Below are positions 1-5,387 of a stretch of DNA of 5,387 nt, in pieces; the stretch's first letter is position 1; each line of letters opens with the position of its first letter. A model generated the notes under the pieces. The model did not search any database, was not told where the DNA came from, and worked only from the letters and a program-made list of their open reading frames with translations. The position numbers and the translations under genes are program-made. Source of the DNA: an uncultured Lachnospiraceae bacterium (GTDB lineage: Bacteria; Bacillota; Clostridia; Lachnospirales; Lachnospiraceae); the NCBI GenBank assembly GCA_945643825.1, contig CALZEZ010000119.1:1-5387 (forward strand), given 5' to 3'.

Positions 1-156
1 AGTACAGTCGAGGACAGCGCAAATGGTATAACAGGAGTTGCCGAAGACGTAACTGTGCTTGTCAGAGCAATGGAAAATATCAAAGACGAGAGCGATAACA
101 ACCAGATCATTGCCAGAGAGCTCGAAAAAGAAGTCGGACGATTTGAGAAGGTATAA
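1..156 (+). CDS. Methyl-accepting chemotaxis protein, C-terminal end (partial)
   Basis: Only the last 51 codons are in the window, in frame 1 and ending in TAA at 154-156; the gene begins upstream. The visible peptide (STVEDSANGITGVAEDVT..., ending in ARELEKEVGRFEKV) has the helical pattern of the far end of an MCP signalling domain: a small-residue 'S/A-x-G-I-x-x-V-A-E' segment like the distal methylation helix, then a charged coiled-coil end and a final 'L-x-x-E-V-x-x-F' tail, common in clostridial MCPs. Such proteins are usually membrane receptors whose cytoplasmic hairpin controls CheA through CheW, which implies a motile, chemotactic host. The sensor domain, HAMP domain and hairpin tip are outside the window, so the ligand cannot be judged. 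The tail carries no CheR-docking NWxxF-type pentapeptide. The next gene starts 18 bases downstream with no terminator between them. Confidence 0.8.
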   Translation, partial: STVEDSANGITGVAEDVTVLVRAMENIKDESDNNQIIARELEKEVGRFEKV

Positions 157-174
157 CTACATAACCCGGAAAAA

Positions 175-1338
175 ATGAAAACATTAAGCACAAGAACAGA
201 CACATTTACAGATTCCGTCATCAGACGTATGACAAGAGTATCACTGGAATATAATGCAGTGAATCTATCACAGGGCTTTCCGGACTTTGACCCGCCAAAG
301 CAGATTACAGACAGATTAGCCCAAATCGCCCCGGAGGGCCCACATCAGTATGCGCTTACCTGGGGAGCACAGAACTTCAGAGAAGCATTGGCGAAGAAGC
401 AGAAGCATTTTTCAGGCATGGACATTGATCCAAATACAGAGATTGTTGTCACCTGCGGCAGCACGGAGGCCATGATGGCATCCATGATGAGCGTTTGCAA
501 TCCAGGGGACAAGGTGGTGGTGTTTTCTCCATTCTATGAAAACTACGGAGCCGATGCGATCCTTAGCGGTGCACAACCGATCTATGTCCCGCTTGTACCC
601 CCTCGGTTTGACTTTGATGCTGATGTACTCGAAGAAGCCATGAAGCAGCCTGATGTTAAGGCACTTATTCTCTGCAATCCATCGAACCCCTGCGGCAAGG
701 TCTTTACCTATGAGGAATTGAAGGTCATTGCTGATCTGGCGATCAAATATGATCTCTATGTGATTACGGACGAGGTATATGAGCACATCGTCTATGCCCC
801 TCATAAGCATGTATATATGGCGAGCCTGCCCGGCATGAGAGAACGCACGATTATCTGCTCCTCCCTGTCCAAGACCTATTCGATCACCGGCTGGCGACTG
901 GGATATGTCATTGCAAATCCGGATATTATTGACCGTGTGAAAAAGGTTCATGACTTCCTGACCGTAGGTGCCGCAGCGCCACTAATGGAAGCAGCACTCG
1001 TCGGGTTAGAGTTTGACGATTCCTATTATCAGGAATTACAGGCACACTACACCCATATGAGAGACCTGTTTACTGACGGACTGCGTGACATCGGACTGAC
1101 ATTTACCAACCCTCAGGGCGCATATTATGTCATGGTCGACATTGGGGAGTTCGGTTATCAGAACGATGAGGAGTTCTGTATTGACCTGGCAAGAGAAGTC
1201 GGTGTTGGAGCCGTTCCGGGATCGAGCTTCTTCCGAGAGGATGTGAACAACCTTATCCGCCTTCACTTTGCCAAGAAGGATGACACCCTTAAGGCAGCTC
1301 TTGACAATCTTTCCGGGATCTGGAAGCTGAAAAAATAA
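175..1338 (+). CDS. PLP-dependent class I/II aminotransferase
   Basis: Complete 387-residue cytosolic fold-type I aminotransferase (PF00155 type), moving an amino group between an amino acid and a 2-oxoacid. Visible motifs: N-terminal substrate-side segment NLSQGFPDFDPP (30-41), phosphate-loop GSTEA (95-99), PFYENY with the PLP-stacking aromatic (119-124), NPSNPCG (168-174) with N171, TDEVYE with D199 for the pyridine nitrogen and Y202, SLSKTYSITGWRLGY with Schiff-base lysine K233 and phosphate-binding R241, and late IRLHFAKKDDTL with carboxylate-binding R362. All catalytic residues are present and the length is normal. The overall pattern is closest to the kynurenine/methionine/aromatic aminotransferase branch; the true substrate cannot be read from sequence. 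The start at 175 has only a weak GGA ribosome site (168-170, four bases upstream), but residues 11-21 (FTDSVIRRMTR) match the family's usual N-terminus, which argues against the internal ATG at codon 19. It lies 18 bases after the MCP and 23 before the glycosidase gene. Confidence 0.93.
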   Translation: MKTLSTRTDTFTDSVIRRMTRVSLEYNAVNLSQGFPDFDPPKQITDRLAQIAPEGPHQYALTWGAQNFREALAKKQKHFSGMDIDPNTEIVVTCGSTEAMMASMMSVCNPGDKVVVFSPFYENYGADAILSGAQPIYVPLVPPRFDFDADVLEEAMKQPDVKALILCNPSNPCGKVFTYEELKVIADLAIKYDLYVITDEVYEHIVYAPHKHVYMASLPGMRERTIICSSLSKTYSITGWRLGYVIANPDIIDRVKKVHDFLTVGAAAPLMEAALVGLEFDDSYYQELQAHYTHMRDLFTDGLRDIGLTFTNPQGAYYVMVDIGEFGYQNDEEFCIDLAREVGVGAVPGSSFFREDVNNLIRLHFAKKDDTLKAALDNLSGIWKLKK

Positions 1339-1361
1339 ATTGACCACAAGGAGTAACGAAG

Positions 1362-3818
1362 ATGCAGCACATTAATTTGGATGAAAAATGGACCTTTCGA
1401 AGAGGAATGCTGGATTCCATCGGCATGCTGGAGTCAGATCCGGGAATTGTTGTAAATCTACCGCATGATGGAATGATCAGCACAAAGGTTTCCCCTGATG
1501 CCGCAGCACAGATGGATTCCGGGTATTTTTCCGGTGATATATGCAACTACACCAAGCATGTCAGCATTCCGGTGGAATGGAAAGAAGAGTGCATCGGACT
1601 GCAGTTTGATGGTGTCATGATGCATGCTTCCATTGATGTAAATGGATGTAAAGTAGGAGAGCATCACTATGGATATTCCCCATTTTATGTGGATATCACA
1701 GACTATGTCACTTTTGGTGAAAAGAATCGGATTACCATCAACGTCAACACCGGAGTGCAGCCAAGCTCCAGATGGTATACCGGCTCCGGACTGTTTCGCT
1801 CCGTGACACTGTGCCATAGTCCGCGAGTACATATCGCGACAGATGGAGTCTACGTCTACACGAAGGAAGTGAGCGATGACATTGCTTTCCTGGAGGCGCA
1901 GATTGACCTTTGCAACTGCACCGGGCAAAACCGTCTGGCAGAAGTGACGGTTGTCTTATCGCGGGAGGGCAGCAGTGAGCCTGTGACAAAAACAAAAAGG
2001 GTGGTACAGATAAATCCAAATAGGCAGGAAACGGCAAGACTTGCATTTCATCTGGAGCATCCGAAGCTTTGGAGCATTGATGCGCCAAACCTTTACTCTG
2101 TCAAGGTTACTGCGCAGGATATCGGAACCTTCCGTACACATTTTGAGAAAAATGAAAAAAATACGATAGATGAGGAGACCGTACTGTTTGGTATTCGCAC
2201 AATCACAGCAGATGCAGTCAGAGGACTTCGCATTAACGGAAAGACCGAGAAGTTAAGAGGTGGCTGTCTCCATCACGATAATGGACTGCTTGGTGCCGTA
2301 TCCTTATATGAGAGCGAAGCAAGAAAAGTAAAGAAGCTAAAGGAGCTTGGCTTCAATGCGATTCGAACCGCGCATAACCCACCGTCCGCTGCGCTGGTAG
2401 AGGCGTGTGACAGACTTGGAATGTATATTTTTGATGAAGCCTTTGACGCATGGGGCATGGCTAAGAGAGCGGGGGATTACAGCCAGTATTTTACAGACTA
2501 CTGGCAGCAGGATCTGACCGCTTATGTGAAAAGAGACCGCGTGCACCCCTCTGTTATCATGTGGTCCACCGGAAATGAAATCCCGGAGCGAGGGGGACTA
2601 AACAATGGCTACACGCTTGCAACAAAGCTTGCGGAAACCATACGTACATTGGATGCAACGAGACCGATCAGCAATGGAATATGTTCCTTCTGGAGCGGAC
2701 TCGATGACAGAATGGCGAAGGGACAGGATTTAAGTCAGAATGCCAAGCAGGAGGACGCCTCTACCTTATGGGAGAGATACACCGAGCCCTTCACCAACGG
2801 ACTAGATATCGTTGGCTACAACTACATGGAAGACCTGTATGAGAATGATCATAAGCTGTTCCCGGAGCGGGTGATTCTCGGCTCGGAGAATTTCCCACAG
2901 GAGATCGGCTTCCGCTGGCCTATGGTGGAAGCAACGCCGTATGTGATCGGTGACTTTACATGGACGGCGTGGGATTACATCGGGGAAGCCGGAATCGGAA
3001 AAGCTGTGTATGTTGATCAGGATGACCCGCTTGTGGAGAAGGGTCCATGGGCGATCATGCCGCCGACAACCTCACCCTACCCCTGGAGATGTGCAAACGA
3101 TGCAGATTATGACATCACAGGCCGCATGCTTGCGCAGGGTGCATACCGGAGCGTCGTATGGGGCAGCGAGAAGACCTGGCTGTACACCTTACATCCGAAG
3201 CACTTTGGTAAAGTGGAGCTTATGAGCATGTGGGGCTTTCCGGATGTCACTCCGTGCTGGAACTATGAAGGATACGAGAACAAACCGATACAGCTCGTTG
3301 TATTTTCGAGAGCAGATGAGGTTGAAATACTGGTAAACGGACAGAGTGTTGAAAGAAAAGCGGTTGCAAAGGACGGCAAGCTGCCAAACTCCGTTCGCTT
3401 TGATACTGTTTTTGTGCCCGGAAGGCTGGAAGCAGTGAGCTACAAGGATGGCAAAGAGGTGAGCCGGGATCTTCTTGAAACCGCAAAAGAACCTGCGAAG
3501 CTGCGCATCACCCCCGAAAAGACAGCCTTAAGAGCAGATGGCCACGATCTTGTATATGTAAATATTGATATTCTGGATGAGGATGATAAGCTTGTCACGG
3601 ATGCAGAGATTTCGTTAACTGCAGCGGTGGAGGGCAGCGGTTACCTGGCAGCCTTTGGCACCGGAAATCCTGTGACGGAGGAAAACTACACCGACAATAA
3701 GACAGTCAGCTTCCGGGGTCATGCAACAGCCATCATCCGCAGTGGATACGAGGAGGGTAAGACAATCCTGACAGTGTCTGCAGATAACATGGAAAAAGTA
3801 CAAATCAGCATTAATTAG
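1362..3818 (+). CDS. Glycoside hydrolase family 2 enzyme (beta-galactosidase-like, DUF4982 type)
   Basis: Complete 818-residue retaining glycosidase. Apparent domain order: GH2 jelly-roll sugar-binding domain (about 1-155; GYSPFYVDITDYV at 104-116, SSRWYTGSGLFR at 135-146), immunoglobulin-like domain (about 157-280), TIM barrel (about 285-590), DUF4982-like domain (about 593-660; VVFSRADEVEILVNGQS) and a C-terminal Ig-like Glyco_hydro2_C5-type domain (about 708-815; AAFGTGNPVTEENYTD). Barrel motifs: HHD at 304-306, GFNAIRTAHNPPS at 330-342, acid/base E406 in WSTGNEIPE, nucleophile E509 in VILGSENFPQE, and GDFTWTAWDYIGEAGIG at 530-546. There is no signal peptide or anchor, so it should act in the cytoplasm on an imported oligosaccharide or glycoside. 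The N-x-K signature of beta-glucuronidases is not seen near the end of the barrel, favouring beta-galactosidase or another neutral sugar activity; specificity stays open. Ribosome site AAGGAG (1348-1353) lies eight bases before the ATG. No sugar transporter or regulator is beside it. Confidence 0.93.
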   Translation: MQHINLDEKWTFRRGMLDSIGMLESDPGIVVNLPHDGMISTKVSPDAAAQMDSGYFSGDICNYTKHVSIPVEWKEECIGLQFDGVMMHASIDVNGCKVGEHHYGYSPFYVDITDYVTFGEKNRITINVNTGVQPSSRWYTGSGLFRSVTLCHSPRVHIATDGVYVYTKEVSDDIAFLEAQIDLCNCTGQNRLAEVTVVLSREGSSEPVTKTKRVVQINPNRQETARLAFHLEHPKLWSIDAPNLYSVKVTAQDIGTFRTHFEKNEKNTIDEETVLFGIRTITADAVRGLRINGKTEKLRGGCLHHDNGLLGAVSLYESEARKVKKLKELGFNAIRTAHNPPSAALVEACDRLGMYIFDEAFDAWGMAKRAGDYSQYFTDYWQQDLTAYVKRDRVHPSVIMWSTGNEIPERGGLNNGYTLATKLAETIRTLDATRPISNGICSFWSGLDDRMAKGQDLSQNAKQEDASTLWERYTEPFTNGLDIVGYNYMEDLYENDHKLFPERVILGSENFPQEIGFRWPMVEATPYVIGDFTWTAWDYIGEAGIGKAVYVDQDDPLVEKGPWAIMPPTTSPYPWRCANDADYDITGRMLAQGAYRSVVWGSEKTWLYTLHPKHFGKVELMSMWGFPDVTPCWNYEGYENKPIQLVVFSRADEVEILVNGQSVERKAVAKDGKLPNSVRFDTVFVPGRLEAVSYKDGKEVSRDLLETAKEPAKLRITPEKTALRADGHDLVYVNIDILDEDDKLVTDAEISLTAAVEGSGYLAAFGTGNPVTEENYTDNKTVSFRGHATAIIRSGYEEGKTILTVSADNMEKVQISIN

Positions 3819-3857
3819 TGTTAGGCGGAACTGTTTCAGAAAATAGGAGAAGACCCG

Positions 3858-4352
3858 ATGATATTATTCGTAGAAAGCATAGCTTGTTGTATCGTATTTG
3901 GCATAGTAATTGTTGGTTCGACCGTCAAGAGACCTACCTTCTGGCTGAATGAATATCCGGAACCAATTCAAAAACGCTATATGGAATTACATCCGGAGAG
4001 CAGGCTTAGCAAGCCAGAGGGACATTCGAAAAGAGTTATTCTTAAGAAGCTGCTTGGGAGTGTTCTTATACTGTTTTTGATATTTGGAATGGTCTATTTT
4101 GCCGGAGCGAGAACCTTCCTTCAGGGATGCATATATTGCTATATTCTCTGGACTGTGGTAAATGTGTTTGATACATTGGTGCTTGATATCGGAATCTTGG
4201 CACATTGGAAGAAGTGCCGTCTGCCAGGCACGGAGGACATGGACGAAGAATACAAGCTGCTCACCAAACGAAGCCTGATAAATGGTCTGAGAGGCTTCGT
4301 GATAGGGATTCCCATGGCAGCTGTTATCGGCTTGATAACGATTCTTATCTAA
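3858..4352 (+). CDS. Uncharacterised four-helix integral membrane protein
   Basis: Complete 164-residue protein that I cannot assign to a named function. Hydrophobic segments suggest four membrane helices: about 2-21, 65-84, 88-114 and 143-164. Between helices 1 and 2 lies a polar stretch with NEYPEPIQKRY (31-41) and many basic residues (K58-K64); between helices 3 and 4 lies a polar loop with HWKKCRLPGTEDMDEEY (116-132). By the positive-inside rule both polar loops are probably cytoplasmic, placing both termini outside. The 'PGTEDM' loop and the 'YPEPIQKR' stretch look like conserved motifs of a small clostridial membrane family, but this is from memory and unverified. No catalytic or transport signature is visible. 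The ribosome site AGGAG (3845-3849) is eight bases before the ATG, and the gene follows the glycosidase stop by 39 bases, consistent with co-transcription. No clear terminator follows its stop codon. Confidence 0.82.
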   Translation: MILFVESIACCIVFGIVIVGSTVKRPTFWLNEYPEPIQKRYMELHPESRLSKPEGHSKRVILKKLLGSVLILFLIFGMVYFAGARTFLQGCIYCYILWTVVNVFDTLVLDIGILAHWKKCRLPGTEDMDEEYKLLTKRSLINGLRGFVIGIPMAAVIGLITILI

Positions 4353-4395
4353 CTACGCAGTCAGTTTACTTGGTAATAGGAAACTTAAGGTGGTA

Positions 4396-4424
4396 TTGAA
4401 ATTCCGGAAGACATATGTTATTAT
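4396..4424 (+). promoter_or_regulatory. Strong sigma-A-type promoter with extended -10
   Basis: TTGAAA (4396-4401) and TATTAT (4419-4424) are separated by exactly 17 bases, and the -10 box is preceded by TG-n (4416-4418), giving an extended -10 element. Each hexamer differs from the consensus by one base. A transcript would start near 4431, about 30 bases before the small ORF's ATG and about 250 before the transporter's ATG. This is the best promoter I find in the window and the only good one upstream of the transporter. Start point and activity are inferred from sequence. Confidence 0.8.
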
Positions 4425-4436
4425 GCAGACGTATGT
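4411..4436. promoter_or_regulatory. Candidate operator: imperfect palindrome centred on the -10 box
   Basis: ACATATG (4411-4417) and CGTATGT (4430-4436) form an inverted repeat matching at six of seven positions, with a 12-base middle that contains the whole TATTAT -10 box. The same sequences also read as near-identical direct repeats (ACATATGT at 4411 and ACGTATGT at 4429, 18 bases apart). A repressor bound here would block RNA polymerase. No regulator gene is in the window, and short AT-rich inverted repeats arise easily by chance. Confidence 0.35.
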
Positions 4437-4461
4437 GATAAATCAGAAAGGAAAGTGCAGT

Positions 4462-4560
4462 ATGAACGGATTAGGATATACTCCTATTTGCAGTAGCAGT
4501 TCAAATTCAAAAACATGCAATTTTGACTTTTACGGGATTACTGCGCCCTTTTTTAGGTGA
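4462..4560 (+). CDS. Small ORF, putative leader peptide of the MFS transporter gene
   Basis: A 32-codon ORF with ATG at 4462 and TGA at 4558-4560. A purine-rich ribosome site AAAGGAAAG (4447-4455) sits at good distance, and the strong promoter lies just upstream, so translation is likely. The peptide starts MNGLGYTPIC, has a serine run (SSSSNS, 11-16), two cysteines (C10, C19), and ends FDFYGITAPFFR. It has no membrane helix or signal peptide and I do not recognise its family. A second TGA follows at once, and stops in the other two frames come at 4565 and 4569, so ribosomes should leave before the terminator that begins at 4608. Its place between promoter and terminator, ahead of an efflux-type gene, suggests a cis-acting leader whose translation sets terminator read-through. 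It could instead be a free small protein or a chance ORF. Confidence 0.6.
   Translation: MNGLGYTPICSSSSNSKTCNFDFYGITAPFFR
4489..4545 (+). promoter_or_regulatory. Candidate attenuator stem inside the small ORF
   Basis: RNA from 4489-4496 (UGCAGUAG) can pair with 4538-4545 (UUACUGCG): eight pairs including two G-U, with a 41-base loop. The second arm (ACUGC, 4540-4544) can instead pair with GCAGU (4609-4613) in the terminator's 5' arm, but only over five pairs. This gives the 1:2, 2:3, 3:4 layout of ribosome-controlled attenuators, with a weak 2:3 step. These are hand pairings without energy calculation. Confidence 0.3.
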
Positions 4561-4607
4561 TGAGTGAATAAAGCTTGTCCTAAATCAGTGAAATGTAGTA
4601 AGCCCAG

Positions 4608-4641
4608 AGCAGTTTGATGAAGTTTGTCGAGCTGCTTTTTT
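4608..4641 (+). terminator. Intrinsic terminator / attenuator upstream of the MFS gene
   Basis: AGCAGTTTG (4608-4616) pairs with CGAGCTGCT (4628-4636) over nine pairs, two of them G-U, with an 11-base loop; A4617-T4627 can add a tenth pair. The 3' arm runs straight into six T's (4636-4641), the normal form of a Rho-independent terminator. It lies 48 bases after the small ORF's stop and 42 bases before the transporter's ATG. It therefore interrupts transcription between the promoter and the transporter, as in an attenuator, rather than closing a finished operon. Strength was not calculated. Confidence 0.72.
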
Positions 4642-4682
4642 GTTGCCCAAAATAAAGTAACGATTAGAAATGAGGCTTAAAA

Positions 4683-5387
4683 ATGACAAGTAAATTACAG
4701 AAAAAATTGAAAAGAAATATAGGATTAGATTATATAAGTGTCTTTATTCAGAACATGAACATGCAGAGCAGTATATGGGTTTTATATCTGGCTTATTGTG
4801 GAATGAATTTAGGACAGATTGGGATTTTGGAGGGAGTGTATCATATTACAAGCATGGTGTTTGAGATTCCCTCAGGAGCAATGGCAGATCTGCTCGGACG
4901 TAAGAAAAGCATGGTGATCAGCAGAATTCTTGTCGCGGTCTCCTGTTTTATTATGCTTTTATCCAGAAGCTTCTGGATATTCGCATTAAGCTTCTTTATT
5001 CATGCTCTCGGCAATAATTTTAATTCCGGCTCCGAAGAAGCGCTGGTGTATGATAGCATGAAGGCGATCGGCCAGGAAGAGCACTATATCGGCGTGAGCG
5101 GAAGACTTAATGTATTAATTGAAATATCACAGGGAATGGCAACGGTGCTTGGTGGAATTCTGGCGGAATATTCATTTGCCTATTGCTACGGCGCATCTTT
5201 TATCATTGCAGTTTGTGCATTGCTGCCGGTGCTGTGCATGGTTGAGGCGCCGGTCGACAGACGCGAACACAACGGGAAAAATCAGCTTGTAGACCACTTC
5301 AAACTAAGCGCAGCTATTTTGAGAGAGAACAGAAATATCCTGAAGGTTATCATTTTCTTTGAGGGCATTTTTACAGCACAGACCATT
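4683..5387 (+). CDS. MFS transporter, probable drug/metabolite efflux (N-terminal part, runs off the window)
   Basis: The reading frame stays open for 235 codons to the last base, so only the first half of a usual 12-helix protein of about 400 residues is seen. Hydrophobic segments fit helices 1-6 (about 14-38, 46-66, 77-95, 98-117, 143-163, 166-187), a charged central loop (about 188-218, DRREHNGKN) and the start of helix 7 (from about 220). MFS motif A is clear: GAMADLLGRKK (65-75), preceded by EIPS (61-64). SGSEEALVYDS (115-125) resembles the SGxxEALxYD stretch of a Gram-positive MFS subgroup that includes Tet(40)-like and multidrug-type proteins. Proton-coupled export is expected; the substrate is unknown. 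Ribosome site TGAGG (4671-4675) lies seven bases before the ATG. There is no good promoter between the terminator and this gene, so it is probably expressed by read-through from the promoter at 4396. Confidence 0.88.
   Translation, partial: MTSKLQKKLKRNIGLDYISVFIQNMNMQSSIWVLYLAYCGMNLGQIGILEGVYHITSMVFEIPSGAMADLLGRKKSMVISRILVAVSCFIMLLSRSFWIFALSFFIHALGNNFNSGSEEALVYDSMKAIGQEEHYIGVSGRLNVLIEISQGMATVLGGILAEYSFAYCYGASFIIAVCALLPVLCMVEAPVDRREHNGKNQLVDHFKLSAAILRENRNILKVIIFFEGIFTAQTI

Noticed and set aside
129..157. TATAAC near 152 as a -10 box for the aminotransferase gene
   Set aside because: No -35-like hexamer lies at 16-18 bases, and the sequence is the MCP gene's own last codons.
412..951. 179-codon minus-strand ORF opposite the aminotransferase
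   Set aside because: It lies wholly opposite a gene with every catalytic motif in place; no promoter, ribosome site or recognisable domain supports it.
2950..3225. 91-codon + strand ORF inside the glycosidase gene
   Set aside because: It is in another frame of a gene with intact GH2 catalytic motifs across this stretch, has no ribosome site, and its composition (many R, H, P) is typical of a shadow frame.
1362..3818. Beta-glucuronidase assignment for the GH2 enzyme
   Set aside because: The N-x-K motif that binds the glucuronate carboxylate is not seen in the expected late-barrel region; the only N-x-K-like run noted (292-294) is before the barrel.
4366..4386. GTTT...AAAC hairpin after the membrane protein gene as the operon terminator
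   Set aside because: Only four mostly A-T pairs and no T-run follow; I see no real terminator there.
4205..4399. 64-codon + strand ORF overlapping the end of the membrane protein gene
   Set aside because: Out of frame with the supported gene, no ribosome site, and a low-complexity basic N-terminal stretch typical of an out-of-frame reading.
4532..4554. GGG...CCC followed by six T's near the end of the small ORF, as a second terminator
   Set aside because: Only three G-C pairs can form around a nine-base loop, too weak for an intrinsic terminator; it may instead add to leader folding.
4552..4584. TTTAGG/CCTAAA stem across the small ORF's stop codon
   Set aside because: Six mostly weak pairs with a 21-base loop and no extension on either side; not strong enough to list as a feature.

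Overview
The window looks like chromosomal DNA from a motile, Gram-positive anaerobe of the Clostridia, most likely Lachnospiraceae. This is inferred from AAGGAG-type ribosome sites, mid-range base composition, a methyl-accepting chemotaxis protein (MCP) tail, a cytoplasmic family 2 glycosidase of the DUF4982-bearing type, and an EIPSG-type MFS transporter. No 16S or other phylogenetic marker is present, so the family-level call is tentative. All supported genes are on the + strand; I see no rRNA, tRNA, CRISPR array, insertion sequence or integrase.

Region 1 (1-4352) is a close-packed run. It holds the last 51 codons of an MCP (1-156), a complete class I/II PLP-dependent aminotransferase (175-1338), a complete 818-residue GH2 glycosidase (1362-3818) and an uncharacterised four-helix membrane protein (3858-4352). 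The gaps are 18, 23 and 39 bases and contain no convincing terminator or promoter, so the genes are probably co-transcribed. No shared pathway is obvious: amino-acid transamination, hydrolysis of an imported glycoside, and an unknown membrane role.

Region 2 (4353-4682) is about 330 bases without a long gene, and is the most interesting part. It contains a very good extended -10 sigma-A-type promoter (4396-4424) with an imperfect palindrome centred on the -10 box. It also holds a 32-codon small ORF with its own ribosome site (4462-4560), stop codons in all three frames just after it, and an intrinsic terminator (4608-4641). The layout matches a translation-controlled transcription attenuator.

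Region 3 (4683-5387) is the first 235 codons of a 12-helix-type MFS efflux transporter, open at the window end. I find no good promoter between the terminator and this gene, so its expression probably needs read-through of the terminator. This layout is known for antibiotic-inducible resistance genes (erm, mef/msr, bmrCD and vmlR leaders), but the inducer and the peptide here are not ones I recognise.
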